Shown here piece after piece: positions 32,348-41,261 of a DNA stretch of 64,000 nucleotides (position 1 is its first letter; each line of letters opens with the position of its first letter). Under the pieces are notes generated by a model, which had not been told where the DNA came from, made no database searches, and worked only from the letters and a program-made list of their open reading frames with translations. This stretch comes from JAEUJM01 sp041908445 (GTDB lineage: Bacteria; Actinomycetota; Acidimicrobiia; Acidimicrobiales; DATDAH01). The position numbers and the translations under genes are program-made. The stretch covers positions 96,797-160,796 of the forward strand of contig JAYRFK010000043.1 of NCBI GenBank assembly GCA_041908445.1, in the 5' to 3' direction.

Positions 32348-33106
32348 TCAGCCGGCCTCGAAGGTGCCCTCGAGGTGCCACACCCCGGTGAACCCGTCGA
32401 AGGAGCCGCCGACGATCTGGCTGGCCCAGTCGAGGGTGTAGGCCCCGCTCTCGGCGTCGTAGGTGCCGGTGACCTCGGTCGTCTCACCCGGCAGCGAGCC
32501 GTCGGGCTTGGGGGCGCCCTGGTTGAACTGCTGGCCGCCGTAGGCCGCGGTGACCGCGGTGGTCTGGCCGACGAGCGTGCCGTCCTCGTCGGTGATGGTC
32601 ACCTCGACGACGGGGTCGCCGCTCTCCGGGTCGGTGTCGGAGGTCGTGATGCTGAAGGACACGCCGAAGAAGGTGACGGGCTGGATGATGGCGTCGGCCA
32701 GGGCGTTGCCGTCGGCGTCGAAGAGCGGGTCCGGACCGGGCTGGAACGCACCGCTGGTGAGACCGCCGTCGGTGCCCGGCTCGAGCAGGGTGTAGGTCTG
32801 GTCCGTCGCCGTGGAATCGCCGTTGGGCACGAAGGGCCCGTCGGCGACGGTGCCGCCGGACTGCACCATGCGGAAGTACGACCCCGTGACCTCGGCGCCG
32901 TCGGCGCCGTCGGCGCCTGGGTCGATGCCGAAGGTGCCGACCAGGTCGCCGGAGGCGGCGGCCGCGGTGGTCTCGGTGGTACCACCCGAGGTGTCGGACG
33001 AGGAGTCGTCGCTGTCGCTGTCGCTGCCGCACGAGGCGGCCACGAGCAGGACGAGCACGGCGAGCCCCAGGAGCAGCCGTCGTAGGAGCGGGCGGGTCGT
33101 GGTCAT
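32348..33106 (-). CDS. Secreted lipoprotein, unknown function
   Basis: A 252-residue exported lipoprotein. The signal RRLLLGLAVLVLLVAASCGS ends in a lipobox (AASC). A Ser/Asp/Thr-rich linker of ~30 residues precedes a mostly beta domain (GTFGIDPGADGADGAEVTGS, VVEVTITDEDGTLVGQTT, GVWHLEGTFEAG). The domain has no cysteines. The C-terminal part reads like a lipocalin or META-like barrel that measures a difference between added components, but no family is assigned. ATG at 33106 overlaps the stop of the upstream membrane protein gene (ATGA), so the two are coupled. Confidence 0.72.
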   Translation of the reverse strand: MTTTRPLLRRLLLGLAVLVLLVAASCGSDSDSDDSSSDTSGGTTETTAAAASGDLVGTFGIDPGADGADGAEVTGSYFRMVQSGGTVADGPFVPNGDSTATDQTYTLLEPGTDGGLTSGAFQPGPDPLFDADGNALADAIIQPVTFFGVSFSITTSDTDPESGDPVVEVTITDEDGTLVGQTTAVTAAYGGQQFNQGAPKPDGSLPGETTEVTGTYDAESGAYTLDWASQIVGGSFDGFTGVWHLEGTFEAG

Positions 33107-34062
33107 GGTTCCTCCAAGGGGGGTTCGGTATCGGGAGATCGGCGCGCCACGAGGGCGAGGGCGATGACCGCCAGCCCCGGCACGACGAAGAACCAGGGGA
33201 ACAGCGGGAAGGGCGGCAACGCCGCGACCGCGGCGTAGTTGTCGAGGTTGTCGGCCATGGCGCCGACCATGTCGGACATCTCCGAGAGGAGCTGGGGCCA
33301 GTCGTCCGAGAGCTGCGCGGTGGCCGGGTAGTCGGCGGCGCTGCCACCGCCCTGTTCGACGGCGGCGGGCACGACGCCCGTGCGGAGCTGGCCCTCGCCG
33401 CTGCCGATGGTGATGAAGTAGCCCTGGATCTGGGTGACCCGCTCACGGGTCATCAGCGACTCGAAGTCGTCGATCATGCGCCCGCCCCCCGGCGCCCGGG
33501 TGAACATCTGGAACATCGCCGGCGCCAGCAGGAGGCCGACGCCGAGCACGACGAGCGCCACGGTGAACGGTCGGTGCCCTCGACGGGTGCGGACGAGGGA
33601 GACGCCCGCGAAGACGGCGATCAGGACGCCGGGGACGACGAAGAACCAGGGGAACAGCGCGAACGGGGGCAGGGACGAGATGCCGTCGAACTCGTCACGG
33701 TTGGCGTCGATGGTGTCGAGCATGTCGCTCATGTCCGCGTCGATGCCGTCCCACTGCTCCACGAAGGCCGCCGCCTGCGGGTAGGCGGTGGCGAACTCCT
33801 CCGGGGTGCCGAGCGCGGGCTGGAGCTCGCTCGTGGTCTCGTCCCGGGCGGCGCCGATCTCGTCCAGGTACGCCCGGAAGTCCGAGATGGTCTGCTCGTT
33901 CATGAACGGGCGGAACTCCTCGATCATCGTGCCGCCCTCGGGCGCCCGGCTGAACATCTCGAACGCCGCCGGCGCCAACGCCAGGCCCACGCCCAAGACG
34001 AGGATCACGACGAGGGGCCAACGGCGGCCGCCCGGTCGCTGTTGCGCCTCACCGCCACTCAT
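33103..34062 (-). CDS. Membrane protein with internal tandem duplication
   Basis: A 319-residue protein made of two similar halves. Each begins with a transmembrane helix (LGVGLALAPAAFEMFSRAPE and LGVGLLLAPAMFQMFTRAPG), continues with a ~90-residue outside domain, and ends with LPPFALFPWFFVVPG or LPPFPLFPWFFVVPG leading into a second helix. Four helices and two extracytoplasmic domains result. No known family is recognised. ATG at 34062 is chosen; GTG at 34071 is possible. It is coupled to the lipoprotein gene that follows, suggesting a membrane/lipoprotein pair. Confidence 0.72.
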   Translation of the reverse strand: MSGGEAQQRPGGRRWPLVVILVLGVGLALAPAAFEMFSRAPEGGTMIEEFRPFMNEQTISDFRAYLDEIGAARDETTSELQPALGTPEEFATAYPQAAAFVEQWDGIDADMSDMLDTIDANRDEFDGISSLPPFALFPWFFVVPGVLIAVFAGVSLVRTRRGHRPFTVALVVLGVGLLLAPAMFQMFTRAPGGGRMIDDFESLMTRERVTQIQGYFITIGSGEGQLRTGVVPAAVEQGGGSAADYPATAQLSDDWPQLLSEMSDMVGAMADNLDNYAAVAALPPFPLFPWFFVVPGLAVIALALVARRSPDTEPPLEEP

Positions 34063-34130
34063 GGTGGTCACGCTACGGACGGCACCCCGACCACGGAAGG
34101 GCCGAAGGTCACCCGACGCCGGCGCAGGGA

Positions 34131-35339
34131 TCAGCCGCCGGTGGTGCTCCAGTGCCAGGGCTCGCTGGGCAGGTTGCGGAAGCCGTAGCCACCGGCGTTG
34201 GCGGCCAGCCACTGGAAGGCCGGGTCGGACCGGGAGGTGATCAGCCGGCCGTTGTTGGTGAAGTCGATGGCCAGGCCCTGCTCGTGCAGGGACGTGCCGG
34301 GTCGCGCCGTCGGGGGGCTGCACGACGACGGCGGCGAGTTCACCGGGTCGGGGCAGTGCGCCTGGCGCAGCGCCATCTGCGCCGCCGGGTCGCGGTACCC
34401 GCCGCCGCCGAGGCTGAGCCCGGCGGAGCGGGAGGCGCTGAGCAGCGAGCCGAGCTGGCCGGCGATGGAGGAGGCGACGGTGATGCCACCCACGGTGCTG
34501 AGCGACACCGGGCCGCCCGTGCTCGGGACGGGGGTGAGGCTGCCGCCGCCCCCGGTGTTCTGCGCGGCGAGGGCGGCCTGCTGGGCGGCGATCTGGGCGG
34601 ACAGGTCGGCGTCGAGCGCCTGGAGGTTGGCGGCCTCGGCCAGCCGGGACTCGATGCGTTGGTCCACCTCGGTGGCGAACGTGGCCTGGCGCTCCTGGGA
34701 GGCCTCGAGCTCGGCGAGGTGGTCCTCCGCGGCCTGGCGCTGGTCCTCCGCGCGCTGCTCGGCCTCCTCGGCCCGCACCCGCTCGTCGCGGAGGTCCTGG
34801 CGGGCGGCGGTGAGCTGGTCGGCGATGTCGGCGCTGCGTCCGGTGGTCAGGTCGACGAGGGCCTGGCGCTCGGCGATGTCGAGCGGGTCGGTGTCGTCGA
34901 GCACCTCGATCGAGTCCGAGCTCGACCCCTCGCGGATGTAGCTGTTCACCGCCACGGCGGCCTGCTGGTCCTCGAGGGCCACGATCTGGGCCTGTGCCGC
35001 CTGGACCGCGGCCCGGGCCTCGGCGATGTCGCGCTCGGCGCGGCGCACCGCCCGCTGGGCGTCCTCGACCTTGCCGCGCTGCGCCTCGACGTCACGCCGG
35101 ATCGCCGCCAGCGCGTCCTGCAACTGGGCATCGGTGGCCCGCAGCGCGTCGAGCTCGGCGGCGGTGGCCGCCTGCTGCTCGCGCACCTGCTCGCGACGCT
35201 CGCGTGGATCGGCGGTCTGGCCGGAGGCGGCGGGCGCCAGCGCGGCGACGACGACGCCGGCCACGACCGCGGCGATCAGCCGCAGCGCCCGTGTCGCGGT
35301 GGTGGTGTGGAGCGAGTGCACGTGCAGAGCAAGCCTCAT
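34131..35339 (-). CDS. Coiled-coil protein with VanY/M15 peptidase-like domain
   Basis: A 402-residue exported protein. A signal helix (LRLIAAVVAGVVVAALAPAA) is followed by a long coiled coil (residues ~45-250, Glu/Gln/Arg/Ala heptads) resembling NlpC/EnvC-type cell-wall hydrolases. The C-terminal domain has M15 (D-Ala-D-Ala carboxypeptidase) features: TSLHEQGLAIDF for His/Asp zinc ligands and EPWHWS for the last His. It probably trims peptidoglycan stem peptides, with the coiled coil positioning it at the divisome or wall. The start ATG is at 35339. Two Cys in the catalytic part (HCPDP, SSCSPP) may form a disulfide. Confidence 0.82.
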   Translation of the reverse strand: MRLALHVHSLHTTTATRALRLIAAVVAGVVVAALAPAASGQTADPRERREQVREQQAATAAELDALRATDAQLQDALAAIRRDVEAQRGKVEDAQRAVRRAERDIAEARAAVQAAQAQIVALEDQQAAVAVNSYIREGSSSDSIEVLDDTDPLDIAERQALVDLTTGRSADIADQLTAARQDLRDERVRAEEAEQRAEDQRQAAEDHLAELEASQERQATFATEVDQRIESRLAEAANLQALDADLSAQIAAQQAALAAQNTGGGGSLTPVPSTGGPVSLSTVGGITVASSIAGQLGSLLSASRSAGLSLGGGGYRDPAAQMALRQAHCPDPVNSPPSSCSPPTARPGTSLHEQGLAIDFTNNGRLITSRSDPAFQWLAANAGGYGFRNLPSEPWHWSTTGG

Positions 35340-35386
35340 GGCGCGTCGGTTCGGGTCCCGCCCGCCCGGTCACCGAAACGTAACAC

Positions 35387-35430
35387 GGCGCCGACCCCCC
35401 CCTGAAGATGGTGGGGAGGGGGCCGACGCC
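35387..35430 (-). terminator. Hairpin downstream of the 35449 gene
   Basis: Imperfect stem between GGCGCCGACCCCCCCC and GGGGAGGGGGCCGACGCC around a 10-nt loop. It lies just beyond the stop of the minus-strand secreted protein gene and before the peptidase gene promoter. GC-rich and without a clear U tract. Confidence 0.45.
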
Positions 35431-35448
35431 GCGACCTGGATGCGCCGC

Positions 35449-36378
35449 CTACGCCACCTTGACCTTGGCCCGCACCGCGTCCGCCACGCCGCTCGCCGTG
35501 CGAGCGGTCACGACCGCGGCGCAGGTGGCGCCGCTGGCGGCACCGTTCGGTGCCTTGGTCAGGACGGAGTAGAACGTCGTGGTCCCGGAGGCGAGCACCG
35601 GCGTCGTGAGGGTGCCCGCCCGGGCCTGTGCCGTGACGTCACTCGCGCCGCTGAACAGATGGACCTTGAAGCCGGTCGGGCAGCTCGAGGTCAGCCTGAC
35701 GGTCAGCGCCTCGGTCCGGCGGCCGTCGTTCTGGACCTGGATGCCGAACTGCCCGGTCCCACCGGCGGCGACCGGCCTCGTCTTGGTCTGGGCGGACGTG
35801 GCCGTAGCCGAGTAGACGTCGTTGCCCTTGAACACGAACTCCCCGGTGGCGATGATCTCGACGCTGCCGTCGGGCTGGTGGCGATGCGCCGCCGGGGCGA
35901 ACGTCACGGGCACGATGCGGTCGAGCGCCGGGAACGCGCCGAGGCCGTCGCTGATGCCGATGGCGCATGCCACCTGGCGGCAGCTGACCTGGCCGACGCT
36001 GTCGATGCTCGGGTTGACCGCGACCTGCATCGGGTTGGAGGCGGAGGCGGTCTGGCCACCCCCGGTGCCGATGGGCACACCACCCGCCCCGGTCCCCTGC
36101 CCCTCGAAGTCGCAGTCCTCCGCATTGGTGGCTCCCGCGAGGCACATGCCCACCCGGACGAGTGGGGTGCTCAGGGGTGCGTGCGCCACGGCGCCCGCCC
36201 ACGTGACCGTGACCTGCTCGCGGTCCGCCAGCCCGGTGGTCTTCGAGACCGTGAACGACGACACCGCCTCCGGCTCACCCGAGGTCCGGGGCGACGCGCC
36301 CGCCGCCCCGCCGGTCACCGCCACGGCGGCGATCGCCACCGCCGCGATCGCCATCACGTGCCACCGTCGTTTCATCAT
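35449..36378 (-). CDS. Secreted protein with neocarzinostatin-like domain
   Basis: A 309-residue exported protein. Signal peptide residues ~1-28 (MAIAAVAIAAVAVTGGAAGA). Residues ~35-165 show the neocarzinostatin fold pattern: TTGLADREQVTVTWAG, a first Cys pair (MCLAG, EDCDF), then VSCRQVACAIGISD and RIVPVTFAP. A second beta domain (residues ~170-309) contains another Cys pair and resembles adhesion-type Ig modules. The start is the first ATG of ATGATGAAACGA at 36378, with GGGAGG upstream. It is related in domain type to the cluster at 58.7-62.9 kb but stands alone. Function unknown. Confidence 0.68.
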   Translation of the reverse strand: MMKRRWHVMAIAAVAIAAVAVTGGAAGASPRTSGEPEAVSSFTVSKTTGLADREQVTVTWAGAVAHAPLSTPLVRVGMCLAGATNAEDCDFEGQGTGAGGVPIGTGGGQTASASNPMQVAVNPSIDSVGQVSCRQVACAIGISDGLGAFPALDRIVPVTFAPAAHRHQPDGSVEIIATGEFVFKGNDVYSATATSAQTKTRPVAAGGTGQFGIQVQNDGRRTEALTVRLTSSCPTGFKVHLFSGASDVTAQARAGTLTTPVLASGTTTFYSVLTKAPNGAASGATCAAVVTARTASGVADAVRAKVKVA

Positions 36379-36666
36379 GGTCAGACCTCCCGGGATCTCG
36401 TGGCGACTCTCACAGCGATGGCGGCGCGCTCGCCGCCAGAGGGACCCTCGACCGCCACTCATCCGGCGATGGTCGTGGGCGGGGTGATCGCATGGAGGAA
36501 CTCCTCGCGGTAGGAGGTGCGCCGCCCGCAGCCGCGCCCGGATGACCCACCGTCGCACGCCCGCCCCCGAAGAACCTCAAAGTCGGGAGCGCCCACCCTG
36601 GGAGACCAGGTTCGGGTCGCCCCGGTTCGTCACGTCCGACCCTGGCCACACCGTGGTGGGGAGGTT
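36379..36666. other. Intergenic region without recognised gene
   Basis: 288 bp between the start of the 35449 gene and the end of the TPR regulator gene (both minus strand). I see no convincing small gene. The ribosome-binding site GGGAGG of the downstream gene is at its left end; a promoter must lie here but no clear -35/-10 pair stands out. Confidence 0.5.
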
Positions 36667-38334
36667 TCAGCGGTGGCGGAGCTGCAGATCGATCTGGAGG
36701 TCGAGGACCCACTCGGGGGCGGCGTCGCCGAGGAAGGGTGGGGTGGCGGCGGTGACCGGTTCGAGGCCGTGGCGGATGCGGAGGAGGTCGGATTCCTCCG
36801 GCTGGAGATCGATCGACACCAGGCCCTTGGCCCGGCGGATGCGGGTGGTGGGCAGCAGCGCCCCCCGGAGGCTGCTCAGGAGGTTGTCGCAGCGGTGGGC
36901 GGCCCGTTCGCCGTCGGCGTGGGGCCAGAGCCGATCCGCGATGAGCTCCGCTCGGACCCCGCCCGGCCACGCGGCGACGAGCATGGCGAGCGCCTCCTCC
37001 TCGGCGTGGGTGCTGAAGGTGACCGTCCGGCCGTCCACCGTGACGCGCACGCCGCCGAGCACGTCGACCCGGAGGGCACCGGGGCCCGCCAGCATGCGGT
37101 GCCACGCCGGGCCGTCCCGGCGCCCGTCGGCACGACGTTCCGCGGAACGCACGTGGAAGGTGGCCCGCCGGCGGTCGACACCGGCGGCGAGGACCTCGGC
37201 CCGCGCCGCCCAGAAGTCGGCACCGGCCCGGTCGAGCAGCCCGACCGCCTCACCCAGGCGGGCGGTCGCGGTCGCGGCGTCGCCCTGACGGGCGGCGACC
37301 CCGCCGTGGATGGTCAGGGCCCGACCCCGCTCCAGGGGGTTGAGGTCCTGCTCGCGCAGCACCCGGCAGGCCTCGTCGGCGGCGGCCAGGTCGCCGAGGC
37401 GCAGGTGGGTGGCGGCCACGGCCTGGCGGGCCCAGTTGGCCCACCACTGCTCGCCGATGCGCTCGAAGTAGCTCCGGGCCCGGCGGGCGTCGGCCAGGGC
37501 GTCGAGGGGGTCGAGGGTCTCGAGCAGGTCGGCCCGGCCGGCCCGGAGGATGGCCTCGTGCCACTCGTTCGCGAACGACGCGGCCACGGCCAGCCCGGTC
37601 TCGAAGGCCGCCATCGAGTGGTCGTGCTGGTTCCGCACCGCCGCCACCGCGCCGACCTGCCCCCACGCCAGCGGCAGGTCGTAGCGGTCCGGCTCGGGGA
37701 GGAGCGCGATGGCCTCGCAGGCGTGGCGGGCAGCCAGGCCGGCCCGCTCGAAGTCGCCGGTCCACACGTTGAAGAACGACACGTAGATGCCGGCGATGCC
37801 CTCGTGACGCGGGCTTCCGCTCAACTGGGCGGTGGCGAGCGCCCGCTCGGCCATGGCCACCGCGCCCCGCAGGTCGCCGCCCTGGTAGGCGCCGAGCGAC
37901 CGGTTGGCCAGGTTGAAGCCCTCGATGGGGTGGTCGGCGCCGAGCAGGTCACGTGACCGGTCCCACCAGACGACCGCGGAGGCCAGCCGGCCCTCGCCGA
38001 GGTCCTCGAGGCCCTCGAGGAAGCAGCCGTAGCCCTCGCCCACCACGTCGCCGGCAGCGGCGAGGGCCATCCGACCCGCGGTCAGGGTGGCCCGACCGGC
38101 CGGCCGGTCCACGGCGCAGATCGCCACCCCGGCGACCAGCGCCGCCCGCGGGTGGTCGGCGTAGTCGACCGTGCGCAGTCGCCCTGCGTGGGGGACCAGG
38201 CGGTGGACGAGATCCTCGGTGACGAGGCGGTCGCACGCGACGTCGAGGACCGCGAGCAGGGCGTCGTCATCGACCCCGGAGCCAAGCGCGGCGACGGCCG
38301 AGTCGACGACGTCCGGCGCCCCCACCTCGATCAC
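36667..38334 (-). CDS. TPR protein with C-terminal winged-helix (BTAD/SARP-like) domain
   Basis: A 555-residue cytoplasmic regulator-like protein. Residues ~1-420 are helical TPR-type repeats (for example LASAVVWWDRSRDLLGADHP and AVAMAERALATAQLSG). Residues ~430-510 form an OmpR/SARP-type winged helix: LRVDVLGGVRVTVDGRTV then WPGGVRAELIADRLWPHADG and LRGALLPTTRIRRAKG. In standard SARPs the winged helix is N-terminal, so the order here is reversed. No ATPase motif is present. Target genes are unknown. The start is a start codon at 38334; no ribosome-binding site is obvious. Confidence 0.68.
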   Translation of the reverse strand: MIEVGAPDVVDSAVAALGSGVDDDALLAVLDVACDRLVTEDLVHRLVPHAGRLRTVDYADHPRAALVAGVAICAVDRPAGRATLTAGRMALAAAGDVVGEGYGCFLEGLEDLGEGRLASAVVWWDRSRDLLGADHPIEGFNLANRSLGAYQGGDLRGAVAMAERALATAQLSGSPRHEGIAGIYVSFFNVWTGDFERAGLAARHACEAIALLPEPDRYDLPLAWGQVGAVAAVRNQHDHSMAAFETGLAVAASFANEWHEAILRAGRADLLETLDPLDALADARRARSYFERIGEQWWANWARQAVAATHLRLGDLAAADEACRVLREQDLNPLERGRALTIHGGVAARQGDAATATARLGEAVGLLDRAGADFWAARAEVLAAGVDRRRATFHVRSAERRADGRRDGPAWHRMLAGPGALRVDVLGGVRVTVDGRTVTFSTHAEEEALAMLVAAWPGGVRAELIADRLWPHADGERAAHRCDNLLSSLRGALLPTTRIRRAKGLVSIDLQPEESDLLRIRHGLEPVTAATPPFLGDAAPEWVLDLQIDLQLRHR

Positions 38335-38461
38335 CGGCGTCGCTCGCGCGCTCGGCCGACCCGCCGCTCACAGCCCACGCGCGCATCATCCCATGCCGTC
38401 GGTATCTGAAGTGCGCGGCCGGCGACCGCGCAGCGTCATCGTCGGCGCCGCCGCCTCGCCG

Positions 38462-38878
38462 TCAGACGGGCGATTCCACGGGGAGGCCGTCGGCCCGCCA
38501 AGCCTGGAAGCCGCCGATGACGTCGGTGGCCCGCCACAGCCCGAGGTCCTGCAGCGTCGCCGCCGCCAGGCTGGTCGCGTAGCCCTCGTTGCAGAGGAGC
38601 ACCACGTGGCGGTCGTAGGAGTCGGCCTCGGGGATCCGCGCGTCGCTCCCCGGGTCGAGGCGCCACTCGAGCACGTTGCGGTCGATGACGAGGGCCCCGG
38701 GCACCCGCCCGTCGCGGTGTCGCTGCTCGGAGGGCCGGACGTCCACGAGCAGGGCCCCGGCGGCCTGCGCCGCGGCCGCCTCCACCGGCGAGAGCCGCGT
38801 CAGTCGGCGGCGCGCCTCGTCGAGCACGGCGTCGATCCCACGCGTCCCGCCCTCATCCGATCCTGCGTGCTCGGCCAC
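38462..38878 (-). CDS. Rhodanese-like sulfurtransferase
   Basis: A 138-residue single-domain rhodanese. The active-site loop is VVLLCNEGYATSLAA, with catalytic Cys carrying the persulfide. Other family features are LLVDVRPSEQRHRDGRVPGA and VIGGFQAWRADGLP. GTG at 38878 is used; GTG at 38884 would add two residues. It is the last gene of the run sbp-cysT-cysW-cysA-rrf2-rhodanese on the minus strand, which places it in sulfur assimilation or sulfide handling. Confidence 0.85.
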   Translation of the reverse strand: MAEHAGSDEGGTRGIDAVLDEARRRLTRLSPVEAAAAQAAGALLVDVRPSEQRHRDGRVPGALVIDRNVLEWRLDPGSDARIPEADSYDRHVVLLCNEGYATSLAAATLQDLGLWRATDVIGGFQAWRADGLPVESPV

Positions 38879-38933
38879 GACCACCCCCGATCGCCGGGCC
38901 CACGCTACGACGATCGCGCCGCCGGCGCAGGCG

Positions 38934-39392
38934 TCAGCGGCGGGCCCAGGAGGTGGGGTCGGCGAGGAGGGTCTCCACGTCCTTCGGGAGCTCGCCCTTG
39001 GCGATGGCGTCGATCGTGACGACCTCGAGCACGGCCCGGAGGCTGGCGCGGGCCGCGATCCAGACGGGCTTGAGCGCGCCGGCGGCGCCGCCGTACTCGA
39101 GCTCTTCGGGGGGGATGCCCCGCACGTCGGCCAGGGGGCCCTCAACGGCGCGGATGATGTCGGCCACCGAGATCTGGTCGGCCGGCTTGGCCAGCCAGTA
39201 GCCGCCGTCGGCGCCCCGCTGGCTGCGCACCATCCCCGCCCGGCGCAGCTCGGAGAGGATGCTCTCGAGGAACTTCAGGGGGATGCCCTGGACCGTCGCG
39301 ATCTGGTCACCCTTCAGCGGGCCCTTGCCGGCGTTCACCGCGAGCTCCACCGCCGCCCGCACGGCGTAGTCGACCTTCGCGGAGACGCGCAT
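38934..39392 (-). CDS. Rrf2-family regulator (CymR-like)
   Basis: A 152-residue winged-helix regulator. The N terminus MRVSAKVDYAVRAAVELAVN and the wing GMVRSQRGADGGYWLAKPAD are typical of Rrf2. The region where IscR and NsrR have three Fe-S cysteines (here DVRGIPPEELEYGGAAG) contains no Cys, so it resembles the cysteine-metabolism repressor CymR rather than an Fe-S sensor. ATG at 39392 is chosen over a longer frame because it is the family N terminus. It lies between cysA and the rhodanese gene on one strand, so it likely represses sulfate uptake when cysteine is sufficient. Confidence 0.86.
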   Translation of the reverse strand: MRVSAKVDYAVRAAVELAVNAGKGPLKGDQIATVQGIPLKFLESILSELRRAGMVRSQRGADGGYWLAKPADQISVADIIRAVEGPLADVRGIPPEELEYGGAAGALKPVWIAARASLRAVLEVVTIDAIAKGELPKDVETLLADPTSWARR

Positions 39393-39444
39393 GACCCGTA
39401 TCCTTCCATGCGCGTCGTGACCCGCCCGGTGCGCGGTCACGACG

Positions 39445-40434
39445 TCAGGCGACCGTTTCCGCGTCGGCACCCGCCTGGGTGAGGGCGAACGTGTGGGCGC
39501 TCGGCTCGACCCGCACCCACACCGAGGCGCCCGCCTCGAGTCCGAGGCGGTGGACCTGCGTCCGGGTGAGGGTGACGAGCACGGTGTCGTCCCCGGTGGC
39601 GATCTCGACGCGCACCTCGAAGCCGACGCGGAGCAGTCGGGTGACGGTGCCCTGCACGGCGTCGTCGATCGGGTCGTGGTGCAACTCGAGGTCGTGGGGC
39701 CGGACCAGGTCCGAGCCGAACTGGGTCACGGGGCCGAGGAAGCGCATGACGAACTCGTTGGCCGGAGCGTCGTAGAGCTCGTCCGGTGTGCCGACCTGCT
39801 CCACGCGGCCGCCGTTGATCACCACGATCTCGTCGGCCACCTCGAGCGCCTCCTCCTGGTCGTGGGTCACGAAGATCGTGGTCACGTGCACCTCGTCGTG
39901 GAGTCGCCGCAGCCAGTCGCGCAGCTCCTTGCGGACCTTGGCGTCGAGCGCGCCGAAGGGCTCGTCGAGCAGGAGCACCTTGGGCTCGACCGCGAGCGCC
40001 CGGGCCAGGGCCATGCGCTGGCGCTGGCCGCCCGAGAGCTGGGCAGGCAGCCGGTCGGCGAACTGGGTCAGGTGGACGAGGTCGAGCAGCTCGGTCACGC
40101 GCTCGCGGATCTCCGCCTTGGGGCGCTTGCGGATCTCGAGGCCGAAGGCCACGTTCCGGAACACCGACAGGTGCTTGAACGCCGCGTAGTGCTGGAACAC
40201 GAAGCCCACGTCACGGCGCTGCGCCGGCACGTCGGTGGCGTCGACGCCCTCGATCTCGATGCTTCCGGTGTCGGCCCACTCGAGGCCGGCGATGATCCGC
40301 AGGAGCGTCGACTTCCCGCCGCCGCTCGGACCGAGCAGGGCGGTCAGCTGACCGGTCGGGATGGTCAGGTTCACGTCCTCGAGCGCCACGAAGTCACCGA
40401 AGCGCTTCCCGATCCCCTCGATCTCGATGCTCAC
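39445..40434 (-). CDS. cysA: Sulfate/thiosulfate ABC transporter ATP-binding protein
   Basis: ATPase subunit of the sulfate importer, 329 residues. Walker A is GPSGGGKST, the signature LSGGQRQRMALARAL, Walker B VLLLDEPFGALDAKVR and the switch His in FVTHDQEEAL. The C-terminal ~90 residues form the regulatory TOBE-type domain (LVRPHDLELHHDPIDD). GTG 40434 overlaps the cysW stop (GTGA). Membership of the cys importer is set by its neighbours, since ATPases of this group are also used by molybdate and spermidine systems. Confidence 0.93.
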   Translation of the reverse strand: MSIEIEGIGKRFGDFVALEDVNLTIPTGQLTALLGPSGGGKSTLLRIIAGLEWADTGSIEIEGVDATDVPAQRRDVGFVFQHYAAFKHLSVFRNVAFGLEIRKRPKAEIRERVTELLDLVHLTQFADRLPAQLSGGQRQRMALARALAVEPKVLLLDEPFGALDAKVRKELRDWLRRLHDEVHVTTIFVTHDQEEALEVADEIVVINGGRVEQVGTPDELYDAPANEFVMRFLGPVTQFGSDLVRPHDLELHHDPIDDAVQGTVTRLLRVGFEVRVEIATGDDTVLVTLTRTQVHRLGLEAGASVWVRVEPSAHTFALTQAGADAETVA

Positions 40435-41261
40435 TTCTTGATCCCCTCTTTGGGACGGAGGATGGAGACGACGACGATGCAGGCGACCGACACCATGGCC
40501 ATCAAGAAGGCGGTGGCGTAGGCCCCGCCCTTGTCGAAGTTCAGGTACTTCTCCTCGACGACGAGGGTCGCCGTGCGGGTCGAGCCGAGGATGTTGCCGG
40601 ACACCACCTTGATGGCCCCGAACTCGCCCAGCGACCGGGCGAGGCACAGGACCACGCCGTAGGTGATGGCCCACTTGATCGCCGGCAGGGTGATGCGGCG
40701 GAACGTCTGGAGGGAGCTCGCGCCGAGGCTCCGGGCCGCCTGCTCCTGCTCGATGCCGATCTCCTCGAGCACCGGGACCACCTCGCGCACGACGAGGGGC
40801 AGGGCCACGAAGACCGTCGCCATGACGATCGCCGGCGGGGCGAAGATCACCTGGAAGCCCCAGGACTCGAGGGTCGGGCCGAACCAGCCGTTGCGACCGC
40901 CGTAGACCAGGATCAGCGACAGGCCCACCACGATCGGCGACACCGACAGGGGAAGGTCGATGAACGCGCTCAGCAGCCGTTTCCCGGGGAACTCGTAGCG
41001 GACCAGCAGGATCGACATGCCGATGCCGAAGACCGTGTTGATCACGACCGAGATGACCGCGACGACGACGGTGAGCTTGAAGGCGTGGACCACGTCGGGG
41101 TCCGACAGGATGTCCGCGAGCTCGGTGAAGCCCTCGTCGAACGTGTTCTTGGCCACCAGGGAGACGGGCCACGCGACGAGCAGGAACAGGTAGACCGTGA
41201 CGATGGTCCGGTAGAGGTACGTCGTGACGTTGCGCCGTTCCCGGCGTCGCGGCTCAGCCAC
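40431..41261 (-). CDS. cysW: Sulfate ABC transporter permease
   Basis: 276-residue inner-membrane permease with six predicted helices. The EAA loop that docks to CysA is EQEQAARSLGASSLQTFRRI. The N terminus TYLYRTIVTVYLFLLVAWPV and FDEGFTELADIL match CysW. It overlaps cysT upstream by eight bases and cysA downstream by four, typical for a translationally coupled transporter operon. The start is GTG at 41261. Confidence 0.92.
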   Translation of the reverse strand: MAEPRRRERRNVTTYLYRTIVTVYLFLLVAWPVSLVAKNTFDEGFTELADILSDPDVVHAFKLTVVVAVISVVINTVFGIGMSILLVRYEFPGKRLLSAFIDLPLSVSPIVVGLSLILVYGGRNGWFGPTLESWGFQVIFAPPAIVMATVFVALPLVVREVVPVLEEIGIEQEQAARSLGASSLQTFRRITLPAIKWAITYGVVLCLARSLGEFGAIKVVSGNILGSTRTATLVVEEKYLNFDKGGAYATAFLMAMVSVACIVVVSILRPKEGIKK

